This document shows positions 43,551 through 51,419 of a stretch of 51,419 nt of DNA, piece after piece. The stretch is taken from NCBI GenBank assembly GCA_003141715.1, contig PLNF01000087.1, forward strand, positions 1 through 51,419, written 5' to 3'. Each line of letters starts with the position of its first letter. Positions within the stretch are counted from its first letter, which is position 1. The DNA comes from Bacteroidales bacterium (GTDB lineage: Bacteria; Bacteroidota; Bacteroidia; Bacteroidales; VadinHA17). Made by a program: the position numbers and the translations under genes. The notes beneath the pieces were generated by a model. It did not search any database. It worked only from the letters and a program-made list of their open reading frames with translations, and was not told the origin of the DNA.

Positions 43551-43558
43551 TAACTTTG
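43551..43558 (+). promoter_or_regulatory. Candidate -7 element for bTHX
   Basis: TAACTTTG followed by C matches the Bacteroidota -7 consensus TAnnTTTG exactly. A TTTG at the expected -33 distance is missing. Transcription would start around 43565, about 40 bases before the ATG at 43606. A strong promoter would be expected for a ribosomal protein. Confidence 0.45.
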
Positions 43559-43605
43559 CTTCCACTCTGAAAAAGGGTTATTAAAACTAATCAAAACCAA
43601 TTAAT

Positions 43606-44025
43606 ATGGGAAAAGGTGATAAAAAAACAAGACGCGGTAAAATTATACTTGGCTCTTATGGTGTAAGACGTCCCCGGAAAAAGAATGACAAACCGGAAAT
43701 AAAACCCGTTAAAAAGGTACTGGTAAAGGAACCTAAAGATAAAAAGCCTTTAAAGGAGAAGAAAGAGCCAAAAGAAGTAACATCAGTAAAAGAAATTAAA
43801 GAGGTAAAAGAGGTAAAAGAAGTAAAAGAGGTAAAAGAAGTAAAACCTGTTGTTAAAGCAAAAGAGACAAAAGTTGTAAAGGAAAAAACTGAATCAAAAC
43901 CTCCTAAAGCTGCAAAAGAGACAAAAGTTGTAAAGGAAAAAACTGAATCAAAACCTCCTAAAGCTGCAAAAGAGAAGAAAGAGATAAAGAAAGAGAAGAC
44001 AGATAAGGAACCAAAACCGAAATAA
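43606..44025 (+). CDS. Small ribosomal subunit protein bTHX with long Lys-rich tail
   Basis: The first 27 residues, MGKGDKKTRRGKIILGSYGV then RRPRKKN, are the whole bTHX core. This tiny basic protein stabilises the head of the 30S subunit. In most species it stops near residue 30-50. Here another 110 residues follow, almost all Lys, Glu, Val and Pro. They include five Val-Lys-Glu triplets and two perfect 18-residue copies of KETKVVKEKTESKPPKAA, with the start of a third. The tail should be disordered. It could be an expanded, slippage-prone extension that still reaches the ribosome surface. The start is fixed by the family sequence. The GNAT gene follows 23 bases later. Confidence 0.85.
   Translation: MGKGDKKTRRGKIILGSYGVRRPRKKNDKPEIKPVKKVLVKEPKDKKPLKEKKEPKEVTSVKEIKEVKEVKEVKEVKEVKPVVKAKETKVVKEKTESKPPKAAKETKVVKEKTESKPPKAAKEKKEIKKEKTDKEPKPK
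43804..43839 (+). repeat. 9-nt tandem repeat (Val-Lys-Glu) in the bTHX tail
   Basis: Four consecutive units of GTAAAAGAG or GTAAAAGAA code for Val-Lys-Glu. A related ATTAAAGAG lies before them and GTAAAACCT after. Unit number can change in frame by slippage. Confidence 0.85.
43861..43968 (+). repeat. Perfect 54-nt tandem duplication in the bTHX tail
   Basis: Bases 43861-43914 and 43915-43968 are identical over 54 positions and encode the same 18 residues. The next codons (Lys-Glu-Lys) look like the start of another copy. No silent differences have built up, so the duplication is recent. Confidence 0.9.
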
Positions 44026-44048
44026 GAGAAGAAGAGCTAAAATATTTG

Positions 44049-44576
44049 ATGGAAATATTTTTTGAAGGGATAGTTTTAAGACCCTGGGACATAAGTGACG
44101 CTTCGCAACTTGCTTTAATTGCAGATAATAAAAAAATTGCTGACAACGTTCGCGACGGGTTCCCATTTCCTTATTCACTTAAAGATGCCCAGGATTGGTT
44201 AAATATTATATTGCCTGAAAACAATCCTCCTCGATTTTTTGCTATAACAGTTGATAAACAGTTGGTTGGCAGTATCGGGATTATCTCCAAAACTGGTATC
44301 TACAGAAAAAATTTTGAGTTTGGATTTTTTCTTTCTGAAAATTTCTGGGGAAAAGGTATTGCTACTAAGGCTATTAAGGCAGCAACATCCTATGCTTTCA
44401 GGGATTTCGACATAGTCAGAATATACGCTGAATCATTTGCAGATAACATTGGCTCACGGATAGCTCTTGAGAAAGCCGGTTTCAGACTTGAAGCAACTCT
44501 GAAAAAAAGTATCATCAAAAACGGAATTATTAAGGATAGTTGTATCTATTCTGTTTTGCGAGAGGACTTTAAATAA
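44049..44576 (+). CDS. GNAT-family N-acetyltransferase (RimJ/RimL type)
   Basis: The 175-residue protein has the RimJ/RimL-like order. ILVRPW-type opening (GIVLRPWDISDA) comes first, then RFFAITVDKQLVGSIGI as the beta-4 strand and the acetyl-CoA loop ENFWGKGIATKAI. The late NIGSRIALEKAGFRLEA helix-strand follows. It transfers acetyl groups to a protein N-terminus or small amine. The ATG at 44049 is used; the TTG one codon earlier is not needed. The stop is 11 bases from the end of the convergent ThDP-enzyme gene. Being next to bTHX invites the idea of ribosomal-protein acetylation, but that is speculation. Confidence 0.85.
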   Translation: MEIFFEGIVLRPWDISDASQLALIADNKKIADNVRDGFPFPYSLKDAQDWLNIILPENNPPRFFAITVDKQLVGSIGIISKTGIYRKNFEFGFFLSENFWGKGIATKAIKAATSYAFRDFDIVRIYAESFADNIGSRIALEKAGFRLEATLKKSIIKNGIIKDSCIYSVLREDFK

Positions 44577-44587
44577 GTACCCAGTAC

Positions 44588-46180
44588 CTATCTTCTTACA
44601 ATAAGCCACTTGTAATCCTCAGGATCAATAACTGCATTAATTATAACCGGTTCATTTACTGAAAGTGCTTCAATTGTTGCTTTTCTCATTCCTTCGAGGG
44701 AATCAGCTGTTAATACTTTAATACCCAGGAACATATCGGCATCGAAAAGGTCACCCTGATAGAGCAGTGTCCCGTAAGCCGGGAGGTCTTTCCATGATTG
44801 TTTTACTTTAATCAGGTTAAGCTCGCCATCAGAAAATACAACGACAATAACAGGCAGGTTATATCTTTTTAAGGTCACCATTTCTCCGGCCATCATAAGG
44901 AACCCGCCGTCACCTGTTACACATACAACTGTTGCTTCGGGATTATTCATCTGGGCTGCCATGGCCGCGGGAATACCAAAACCCATTGATGACCAACCGT
45001 TCGTCATTATCAGTTTCCCCTTATCATGAGTATTCCAGAATTGACCGATAAGATGAAGATGGGAACCGACATCAGAAGTAAGTATTGAGTCTTCAGGCAA
45101 TTCATCCTGGAGGACTCTGAGCGCTGCAGCCGGTCCAAAATGATTTGTAAAACCATTATAGACAGAAGCCATCTCATCACGAATTCCTTTAATAACTGCC
45201 TCTTCAAATATCAATGAGCCGGCATTCAGGTTTTTAAGGGTTGCGAACCACTCTTCAGCCGGACCAATAAATTGAGTGACATTAGCTTTTGATGGCATAT
45301 CTGTTTCCCTGATATCGAAATGCAGCAGAGGCACATCAGGCACCCATGCTTCGTAATTGAATTCAACCGGGTCGTAACCGATACCAATCACTAAATCTGA
45401 TTTTTCGTATATGTCTTCAAGATAGTCGCTGAGCGAATGAAATAAAACTCCTGCATAGCAGGGGTGGTCCTCAGGGATCAATCCTTTTGCCATCGGTGTT
45501 ATTACTACAGGTATTTTGCAGGTATCGAGAAATGAAAGCAATTCATCCTTCAGATCAAGTCGTGCTGCTGTAAGTCCCACCGCAAGCAGAGGCCGGCGGG
45601 AATTCTCAAGAAGCGAAATCACCTTTTGGATGTTATTCTGGTAATAAGTATTTTCCGTCATAAATCCGGTAGATGATATCGTATTTATCTCAATATCAGA
45701 AATATCCGCTGGAAGACCGATATGGACAGGACCGGGATAAGACTCCTGGCAGAGCCTTAATGCCGATTCCATAACGTCCACCACGTTTTCAGCATTCAGT
45801 CTGTAAGTTGCTTTTGTTATAGGCTCAAACAGTTTCTGATGGTCGATATTCATCTGGGTTGTCCGGTTGAGCATACTATCACTCATTTCACTCGTGAATA
45901 CAATAACAGGCGATCTGTCGAGTAAAGCTCCTCCAACACCGGTTGAAATGTTAGTCGCTCCCGGTCCGAATGTGGCATGACAAATACCCGGAATTCCTGT
46001 CAATCTGGCTGTTACATCTGCCATAATTCCGGCTGATGCTTCATTTGATGTAAGAATGAACTCAATACCCGCACCTTTGAATGCTTCCAGGTAAGGGATT
46101 GATGGTCCACCGGGAATGCCGAATACATATCGGACTCCATGTATAAATAATTGATTAGCAATATATTCTGCAATAGTCAT
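44588..46180 (-). CDS. ThDP-dependent enzyme of the acetolactate synthase family
   Basis: The 530-residue protein has the three-domain PYR-central-PP layout. The catalytic glutamate is Glu47 in TSNEASAG. The ThDP-Mg motif starts VTGDGGFLMMAGE near residue 420 and ends with FSDGELNLIK in place of the usual Asn pair. GATNISTGVGGALLDRSPVIV is the normal early signature (shortened here). Acetolactate synthase, glyoxylate carboligase, benzoylformate decarboxylase and sulfo-acid decarboxylases share this scaffold. No ilvN regulatory subunit is nearby, and the gene stands alone, so anabolic IlvB is doubtful. The reaction cannot be chosen from sequence alone. Confidence 0.82.
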   Translation of the reverse strand: MTIAEYIANQLFIHGVRYVFGIPGGPSIPYLEAFKGAGIEFILTSNEASAGIMADVTARLTGIPGICHATFGPGATNISTGVGGALLDRSPVIVFTSEMSDSMLNRTTQMNIDHQKLFEPITKATYRLNAENVVDVMESALRLCQESYPGPVHIGLPADISDIEINTISSTGFMTENTYYQNNIQKVISLLENSRRPLLAVGLTAARLDLKDELLSFLDTCKIPVVITPMAKGLIPEDHPCYAGVLFHSLSDYLEDIYEKSDLVIGIGYDPVEFNYEAWVPDVPLLHFDIRETDMPSKANVTQFIGPAEEWFATLKNLNAGSLIFEEAVIKGIRDEMASVYNGFTNHFGPAAALRVLQDELPEDSILTSDVGSHLHLIGQFWNTHDKGKLIMTNGWSSMGFGIPAAMAAQMNNPEATVVCVTGDGGFLMMAGEMVTLKRYNLPVIVVVFSDGELNLIKVKQSWKDLPAYGTLLYQGDLFDADMFLGIKVLTADSLEGMRKATIEALSVNEPVIINAVIDPEDYKWLIVRR

Positions 46181-46506
46181 TATTAATATTCTGAATAATA
46201 AACAAAATTATTAAATATTACGGTGCTTAGTACCTATTAAAGTGAATTAAAAACCTGTTTCTACAAATATTATGGTGTATTTCTTCAAAATTATGGTAAC
46301 ATTTTTTTAAAGGTTGCATTAAATTGTTTTACTAGACAATTACCCCCTTCCCAGCCTTCCCCCAAGGGGTAAGGTGCCAGACTGCAGCATTGATACCTTT
46401 CCCCCTGCCTCACGACACCCGAGCGAGGGATCTCATAATACTTGCTGATTTTTGAATAGTAGAAGAATAATTTTTTTTCTGATATTTGATGCCAAATTAT
46501 TTTTGA
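46181..46506. other. Intergenic region between the ThDP enzyme and EamA genes
   Basis: The 326 bases lie between divergent genes and are AT-rich at both ends, so both promoters should be here. The centre (46342-46440) is C-rich and holds one good copy of the palindromic repeat plus a decayed continuation (CTTTCCCCCTGCC...CGAGCGAGGG). No gene remnant was recognised. Confidence 0.55.
46342..46374 (+). repeat. C-rich palindromic repeat, copy 3
   Basis: The unit begins ACCCCCTTCCCAGCCTTCCC and ends CCAAGGGGTAAGG. It agrees with the reverse complement of 1731-1763 at 31 of 33 positions. The inner CCCCAAGGGG is a palindrome, and CCTT...AAGG extends it. A second half-unit downstream is decayed. Confidence 0.8.
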
Positions 46507-47412
46507 TTGAACAATAAAGGGAACACTATTTTCTGGGCAGTTATAGCCTGTCTGCTATGGTCTACAGCCTATGCAGGTATTAAGCTTGGCTTACAATTTG
46601 ATACCCCATTTCATTTTGCCGGTGCAAGGTTTATCATTTCAGGACTGATGATCCTGCCTTTTACAGAGAAACCTGCACTATTTATCAGGATGGTCAGGGA
46701 AAACTGGAAAGTGATTGCATGGGTTACTGCCCTTCAGTTCCTGGTTAATTATTCACTGTTTTATCAGGGTCTGACCCTTGTCCCGGGTGCATTGGGAGCA
46801 GTGATAGTGGGTTCACAACCTCTTGTAACTGCAGTTGTTGCATCGATAATGCATGATGAGGATAAACTTAACAGAAAAAAAATTATTACGATAATATTTG
46901 GTATCTCCGGTGTTATCCTGATAAGTGCAGGAAGACAAGCATTCAAGTTCGGAACCGCAATCGAACTTTTAGGTGTCCTGATGATACTTATTGGCAACAT
47001 CGCCACCGCCACCAGCAATGTAATTGTATCGCTTAAAAGCAAAGGTATTAACCCTTTGGTTCTTAGTTCATCTTCGATGTTTATTGGAGGAGTGATTCTT
47101 TATCTTGTATCCATACCCGTTGAAGGTCGTCCACAGGGCCCCTTTCCTCTAGAGTATTGGTTGAGTTTATTGTGGCTGAGTTTTATGGCTGCAACTGCTT
47201 TTTCAATCTGGTTTAAACTGCTGCAACGGCCCGGAGTCAGGGTATCCGAACTTAATCTATGGAAGTTTATTATTCCGGTAGTAGGAGCCATCTTAAGCTG
47301 GTTGCTCATTCCTAATGAACATCCCGAATGGCTTACCATTTCCGGGATGATTATTATAACAGTCTCATTAATTATGTTTTATCGAACTACTAGGGAAATT
47401 CCTGCTAATTAG
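46507..47412 (+). CDS. EamA-family (DMT superfamily) permease
   Basis: The 301-residue protein has ten hydrophobic segments arranged as two EamA repeats. The first opens with AVIACLLWSTAYAGIKLG and has LTLVPGALGAVIVGSQPLVTA before its end. The second has the matching WLSFMAATAFSIWFKLLQ region. Such proteins export amino acids, nucleotide sugars or drugs. The start is a TTG at 46507; no in-frame ATG precedes the first membrane span, and the nearest upstream ATG runs into a stop. The LTA-synthase-like gene follows within 20 bases, so the two may be cotranscribed. Cargo unknown. Confidence 0.83.
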   Translation: MNNKGNTIFWAVIACLLWSTAYAGIKLGLQFDTPFHFAGARFIISGLMILPFTEKPALFIRMVRENWKVIAWVTALQFLVNYSLFYQGLTLVPGALGAVIVGSQPLVTAVVASIMHDEDKLNRKKIITIIFGISGVILISAGRQAFKFGTAIELLGVLMILIGNIATATSNVIVSLKSKGINPLVLSSSSMFIGGVILYLVSIPVEGRPQGPFPLEYWLSLLWLSFMAATAFSIWFKLLQRPGVRVSELNLWKFIIPVVGAILSWLLIPNEHPEWLTISGMIIITVSLIMFYRTTREIPAN

Positions 47413-47429
47413 AAAAATTGTACTCTGTT

Positions 47430-49265
47430 ATGAAAAAAAGACTCATCGCAATCAGTTGTTACACATTATTCTGGCTAGCATTTTTCTTCATGGCCCGGCT
47501 GTTTTTCATTTTTATGCAATATCATTCTTCATTTCAAAACAGTATTGGTGATCTTTTAGGCACATTCTGGCATGGGGCTAAGCTTGATATTTCAACAACA
47601 GGTTATTATCTGCTTTTACCTCTGTTGTTTGTAATCCCCGGAGTCTACTTTAATGGCAACTGGTTCAGGATATTTATCAGGTGGTATTCATATATTCTGA
47701 TAGTTTTCTCATCAATAATTGTAGTCTCTGATGCTAATCTGTATTCATACTGGGGATTCAGGATGGATTATACGCCCATGTTATATCTGAAAACACCGGG
47801 AGAGGTAATGGCTTCGGTGAGTACACTGAAGATTATTCTGTTTTTAATTACCATAGGTTTTATAGCGTCGATCGCTATTTACTTCTATAACAAATTAATT
47901 GACAAATTATTAAGCAATTTCGAAAGAATCCGTTACTGGTTACCGGGAATTCTGTTTTTCATGATTCTATGGGGAGCTCTTATAATACCTATCAGAGGCG
48001 GATTTAGTGTTGCACCTATCAATGCGGGAACCGTCTATTTCAGCAAAAATATGTTTCTGAATCATACGGCAATTAATGCTATCTGGAATGTAGGGACATC
48101 TGCTTTCACACAAAAACCCGTAAAAAATCCATATGAATTCGGAGATATCAAGGATGCCAAATCTATTGTCGATTCATTAACTGTAAAAAGAGGTAATCCT
48201 GAAAGGGTACTGAATACCACCAGGCCTGATATTATAATAATAGTTCTGGAGAGCTTCAGCGGATATCTTATCGGACCACTTGGAGGCGATTCTCTGGTTA
48301 CGCCAAACATTAACAGGTATGCAAAAGAGGGAATACTTTTTTCAGAATTTTATGCATCAGGCACCAGAACAGACAAAGCAATACCTGCAATTCTTGATGG
48401 TTATCCGGCCCAGCCGGCTCAATCAATAATTAAAGAACCAAAAAAGAGCCAGTCTTTGCCCAGCCTTGTTAAAATCCTGATTGAAAATGGATATCACAGT
48501 TCATTCTGGTACGGAGGGGAGATTAACTTCGCAAATTTTAATTCCTTTGTTATTGGTTCAGGTTTCCATGATATAATTACCAAGAGTAATTTTGATCCTG
48601 TAAACTATAATTCCAAATGGGGTGTTCACGATCATATTCTTTTTAAGACTCTGGAAGATTCGATGAAAACAGTTAAGGAACCTTTTCTTAAAGTGGTTCT
48701 TACTTTATCAAGCCATGAGCCCTTTGATGTCCCGATGGAACCGGTTTTTGCCGGAATAGATATTATGTCGAAATACAAAAACTCCGTTTATTATACAGAT
48801 AAGACTCTTGGATCATTCTTTGATTGGGCAAAAGGAACAGACTGGTGGAAAAACACTCTGATTATTTTGGTAGCTGATCATTGTGCAAGAATTTACAGCG
48901 ATATGCCTAATTATAAGCAGAATGTCTTCAAAATTCCAATGCTGTGGATTGGTGGAGCATTATCAAAAAGAGATATAAGGATTGAGAAGCTTGGCAGCCA
49001 GGTTGATATTCCTTTTACATTATTAAATCAACTTGGCCTCACCGGGAACTTCCCTTTTAGCAAAGATCTGTTATCAGATCAGTCAAAATCATTTGCATTT
49101 TATACTTATAACGAAGGATTCGGATTTATTACAGATAGCTCCGCAGTCAGCGTTGATTTGAAAATTAAGAAACCGGTACTTAGTGAGGGCAAAAATCCCG
49201 GATCTGCCGAGAAAAAGGGGAAAGCCTATCTTCAGGTTTTATTCGATGATTATTTAAAAAGATAA
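47430..49265 (+). CDS. LTA-synthase-like phosphoglycerol-transferase family membrane protein
   Basis: The protein has five N-terminal membrane spans (about 1-215) followed by a large outward-facing sulfatase-fold domain. Metal and catalytic positions can be seen in IIIIVLESFSGYLIGPLGG, the SGTRTDKAIPAILDG loop (probable threonine nucleophile), HEPFDVP and VADHCARIY. Members transfer phosphoglycerol or phosphoethanolamine, or act as sulfatases; Gram-negative Bacteroidota have them without lipoteichoic acid, so the product is unknown. The ATG at 47430 gives 611 residues and starts directly before the first span; a TTG four codons earlier is possible. It lies 17 bases after the EamA stop. Confidence 0.84.
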   Translation: MKKRLIAISCYTLFWLAFFFMARLFFIFMQYHSSFQNSIGDLLGTFWHGAKLDISTTGYYLLLPLLFVIPGVYFNGNWFRIFIRWYSYILIVFSSIIVVSDANLYSYWGFRMDYTPMLYLKTPGEVMASVSTLKIILFLITIGFIASIAIYFYNKLIDKLLSNFERIRYWLPGILFFMILWGALIIPIRGGFSVAPINAGTVYFSKNMFLNHTAINAIWNVGTSAFTQKPVKNPYEFGDIKDAKSIVDSLTVKRGNPERVLNTTRPDIIIIVLESFSGYLIGPLGGDSLVTPNINRYAKEGILFSEFYASGTRTDKAIPAILDGYPAQPAQSIIKEPKKSQSLPSLVKILIENGYHSSFWYGGEINFANFNSFVIGSGFHDIITKSNFDPVNYNSKWGVHDHILFKTLEDSMKTVKEPFLKVVLTLSSHEPFDVPMEPVFAGIDIMSKYKNSVYYTDKTLGSFFDWAKGTDWWKNTLIILVADHCARIYSDMPNYKQNVFKIPMLWIGGALSKRDIRIEKLGSQVDIPFTLLNQLGLTGNFPFSKDLLSDQSKSFAFYTYNEGFGFITDSSAVSVDLKIKKPVLSEGKNPGSAEKKGKAYLQVLFDDYLKR

Positions 49266-49305
49266 TATTTCGTGATTATTAATACCATCATTAACTTCAG
49301 TAATA

Positions 49306-50646
49306 GTGATTGGTAAAACTAAGATCCGGATACCACAAGCAGTTATAATGCTTGGTCTGGTCAGTCTCTTTACCGATGCAGCGTCGGAGATGATATACCC
49401 TCTTGTCCCGGTTTACATTGCTGCCCTGGGCTCAGGGGCAATCTTACTTGGAATAATTGAAGGGATTGCTGAAACGACTTCTTCAATGCTAAAACTCATA
49501 AGTGGAATTCTGTCAGATAAAACAGGAAAGAAAAAACTGTTTGTCCTTATCGGATATTCAATATCTTCTCTTGTACGGCCATTGACGGGCATAGTGACAT
49601 CAGCATGGGAGATCATAATTGTCAGAATGTTTGACCGTGTAGGGAAAGGCATCAGAACAGCTCCGAGGGATGCATTAATAGCCTCTTCCGTTGATAAAAG
49701 TATCAGGGGAAGGGCTTATGGTTTTGAACGCGCAATGGATCACATCGGTGCAGTTATAGGACCTATACTGGCTATAATGACCCTTATCATCCTGTTTATC
49801 GGATTCGGATTGAAAGATTCTTTACTTGCTTTAAGATGGACATTCATTCTCGCGATTATACCGGGTATTTTAGCTGTTCTGACAGTAATACTGTTTGTTA
49901 AAGAAACCTCTTCACAAAAGGGAACCGGGAATTCATTTTCATTTTCTCTTAAAAACATTGATAAAAACTTCAGAAACTATCTTTTGATAATGATACTGTT
50001 CACCATTGGCAACTCTTCCGATGCCTTTCTTCTTTTCAGGGTTGAGGAGGCTATCCATAAGAGCGGAGCTGTTGTGAATCTCGTAAATAGTATTGCTCCT
50101 CTTAACCGGATGGTATCAAATTTCGGTGACGAAGCTGCCAGGTCAAAAGTTATTAATATCCTGTTCCTGCCTCTTGTGTGGGGGTTTTTTCATGTAATTA
50201 AGGCAACCTTTTCAACTCCTTTGGGGACTCTTTCAGACAAGATAGGACGGAAGATAGTTATTAATACCGGTTGGGGAATTTATGCTTTTGTTTATATCTC
50301 GTTTGCACTCCTCGTCTTTCTTCCTGCCTCTTTACAGATTATTGCTACATTTCTGCTTTTTGCGATATATGCTTTTTTCTATGCTTTTTCAGAGGGTACA
50401 GAAAAGGCATTCGTGGCTGACCTGGTCAGTGAAGAGAACAGAGGAACTGCATTTGGTCTTTTCAACTTTTCTGTCGGACTGGGAGCACTTCCGGCAAGTA
50501 TTATTTTCGGAATCCTTTACAGCTATTTTGATAAAGTAATTCCCGGATTCGGAGGCACTGTCGCATTTGGCTTTGGAGGCACTATTGCAATTATATCGAT
50601 GATCCTTCTTAGCGTAAAAATAAAAGAGCCTTCAAGAAGCTCTTAA
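49306..50646 (+). CDS. Major facilitator superfamily transporter
   Basis: The 446-residue protein has twelve hydrophobic spans. The loop between spans 2 and 3 reads GILSDKTGKKKLFVLIGY, the MFS A-motif, and GTLSDKIGRKIVI repeats it in the second half. DRVGKGIRTAPRDALIA and SLFTDAASEMIYPLVP near the start are typical of the group often labelled as quinolone or arabinose-like efflux proteins. Translation begins with GTG at 49306; no ATG is available before the first span. It is probably the last gene of the plus-strand run and converges on the helicase gene with a 49-base gap. Substrate unknown. Confidence 0.88.
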   Translation: MIGKTKIRIPQAVIMLGLVSLFTDAASEMIYPLVPVYIAALGSGAILLGIIEGIAETTSSMLKLISGILSDKTGKKKLFVLIGYSISSLVRPLTGIVTSAWEIIIVRMFDRVGKGIRTAPRDALIASSVDKSIRGRAYGFERAMDHIGAVIGPILAIMTLIILFIGFGLKDSLLALRWTFILAIIPGILAVLTVILFVKETSSQKGTGNSFSFSLKNIDKNFRNYLLIMILFTIGNSSDAFLLFRVEEAIHKSGAVVNLVNSIAPLNRMVSNFGDEAARSKVINILFLPLVWGFFHVIKATFSTPLGTLSDKIGRKIVINTGWGIYAFVYISFALLVFLPASLQIIATFLLFAIYAFFYAFSEGTEKAFVADLVSEENRGTAFGLFNFSVGLGALPASIIFGILYSYFDKVIPGFGGTVAFGFGGTIAIISMILLSVKIKEPSRSS

Positions 50647-50695
50647 AAATTTAAGGATTTAAAGACTAAGAGAACCACAGAGCAAATGCAGTTAG

Positions 50696-51419
50696 TTAAT
50701 GACTGTACTTCTTCTTATCCTTCCGGCCGAATTTGCTGTCTCTCTTATAATCTTTACCCCTGCTTTCGGATCTGCCCTGGTTTCTCTTTTCTGGTCTCCT
50801 GTCTGACCATTTGGCGGGTCTTTTCCCTGAATAATCTCCTGATCTTGGTTTATCGGTTTTTTCCTGGGCAATCTCCACGGCAACTCTTCTGTCCATGAAT
50901 GTTGCATTACTTAATACACCGATAAGATCGTCAGCATAACTCGCTTCTACTTCAAAAAATGAAAATGTTTTCAACAGATCGATCTTTCCGATCGGCACTT
51001 TCCTGCCCTTTGTGTTAGTGTTCACAAGTTCAATTAGTTGTTCAGGGTAGAAGCCATCAGACTTACCAAGATTGATAAAAAGCCTGGTATAGTTGCCCGG
51101 ATATTCTTCACGTCTACCTCTTCTTCCTGATCGTTCGAAACTGTTATCTCTGTCAGAAACAGGATCGATAATATCCTCACCGTTGCGGTAATCATCGAGG
51201 AAACGGTCAAATTGGAGCGAAACAACTCTTTTAAGAAGTTCTTCCCTGTCAAGCCCTGCAAGTTTCTCCTTTATCTCGGGTAGGAATCTTTCAATTTCCT
51301 GGTGTTCAGTGACAACAGTCTCAAGTTTGTTAAGCCAATGGAATAGCTGTTTTCCGCAGATCTCAGTTCCGGTTGGAATTGGAATAGCTTTGAAAGGTTT
51401 CTTAACCATTCTTTCGATC
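50696..51419 (-). CDS. DEAD-box RNA helicase, C-terminal part with DbpA-type domain (partial)
   Basis: The reading frame runs off the right edge, so the helicase core is outside the window. What remains starts with a helicase-domain end (IERMVKKPFKAIPIPTG). A helical linker follows, including DREELLKRVVSLQFDRFLDD. A DbpA-like RNA-binding domain comes next (TRLFINLGKSDGFYPEQLIE to ATFMDRRVAVEIA). The tail of about 55 residues is very rich in Arg, Lys, Gly and Asp. This is the layout of the DeaD/CsdA group, which unwinds rRNA during ribosome assembly and in the cold. An ATG at 51407-51409 is internal and not the true start. Confidence 0.87.
   Translation of the reverse strand, partial: IERMVKKPFKAIPIPTGTEICGKQLFHWLNKLETVVTEHQEIERFLPEIKEKLAGLDREELLKRVVSLQFDRFLDDYRNGEDIIDPVSDRDNSFERSGRRGRREEYPGNYTRLFINLGKSDGFYPEQLIELVNTNTKGRKVPIGKIDLLKTFSFFEVEASYADDLIGVLSNATFMDRRVAVEIAQEKTDKPRSGDYSGKRPAKWSDRRPEKRNQGRSESRGKDYKRDSKFGRKDKKKYSH

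Noticed and set aside
43396..43584. 62-codon plus-strand frame before bTHX
   Set aside because: It overlaps the tag remnant on the opposite strand and the bTHX promoter and has no family resemblance.
43804..43968. Repeats in the bTHX tail as a possible CRISPR or non-coding satellite
   Set aside because: They stay in frame, continue a ribosomal protein core and have no unique spacers.
47418..47429. TTG start for the LTA-synthase-like gene
   Set aside because: An ATG four codons later directly precedes the first membrane span and needs no unusual start.
50624..50644. AAGAGC/GCTCTT hairpin at the MFS stop codon as a terminator
   Set aside because: The stem has only 6 bp, overlaps the coding end and lacks a T-run.

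Overview
The window reads as a chromosomal segment of an anaerobic or facultative member of the Bacteroidota (class Bacteroidia). Support comes from the gene content: a bTHX ribosomal protein, a small RRM protein beside a cold-shock protein, GRP-type sugar uptake, exported glycoside hydrolases and sugar oxidoreductases, and a Bacteroidota-type -7 element. Base composition is AT-leaning throughout and protein families are consistent from end to end. I see no phage, plasmid, IS, CRISPR, rRNA or tRNA signal.

Layout. 1-98: tail of a GH3-type glycosidase. 401-9370 (+): proB, proA, aconitase, isocitrate dehydrogenase, citrate synthase and Mqo. This is the oxidative branch of the TCA cycle run together with the first two steps of proline synthesis, so citrate, 2-oxoglutarate, glutamate and proline are joined on the DNA. 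9415-12446 (-): ribose/nucleoside salvage (ribokinase, lipoprotein nucleoside hydrolase, GRP transporter), then a BASS-family transporter (+) and an internally deleted deoC. 14439-17568 (+): exported CE7-like esterase and GH2 glycosidase. 17624-27870: a sugar, polyol or sugar-acid locus holding an exported enolase-superfamily enzyme, an exported RraA-like protein, two Zn-type dehydrogenases, a PfkB kinase, a fused class II aldolase/SDR, a PHP protein, a broken HAD phosphatase and a stand-alone class II aldolase.

27897-33145 (-): a complete RND/MFP/OMF efflux set. 33243-37041 (-): a 2-oxoacid dehydrogenase pair (fused E1 alpha-beta and E2), divergent from a GntR/UTRA regulator, with two near-identical 16-bp palindromes in the shared promoter region. 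38017-39336 (+): a Tat-exported Gfo/Idh/MocA oxidoreductase. 39498-41166 (-): an RNA-centred group (Csp, RRM, NYN/LOTUS-like). 41244-43319 (-): GH27 alpha-galactosidase and a NimA-like flavoprotein, followed by a remnant of a DNA-3-methyladenine glycosylase gene. 43606-49265: bTHX with a long repetitive Lys-rich tail, a GNAT acetyltransferase, a ThDP enzyme (-), an EamA permease and an LTA-synthase-like sulfatase-fold enzyme. 49306-51419: an MFS permease and the C-terminus of a DEAD-box helicase with a DbpA-type RNA-binding domain.

The less ordinary signals are: three genes caught after deletions (deoC, HAD, tag), two of them with a visible short-homology junction; the paired GntR operator candidates; a perfect 20-bp palindrome inside the E2-E1 operon; a 21-nt tandem repeat in the leader of the sugar transporter; a dispersed family of C-rich palindromes; the expanding tail of bTHX; and the unassigned sugar pathway. 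No database search was possible, so family names rest on motif recognition and substrates are mostly unknown.
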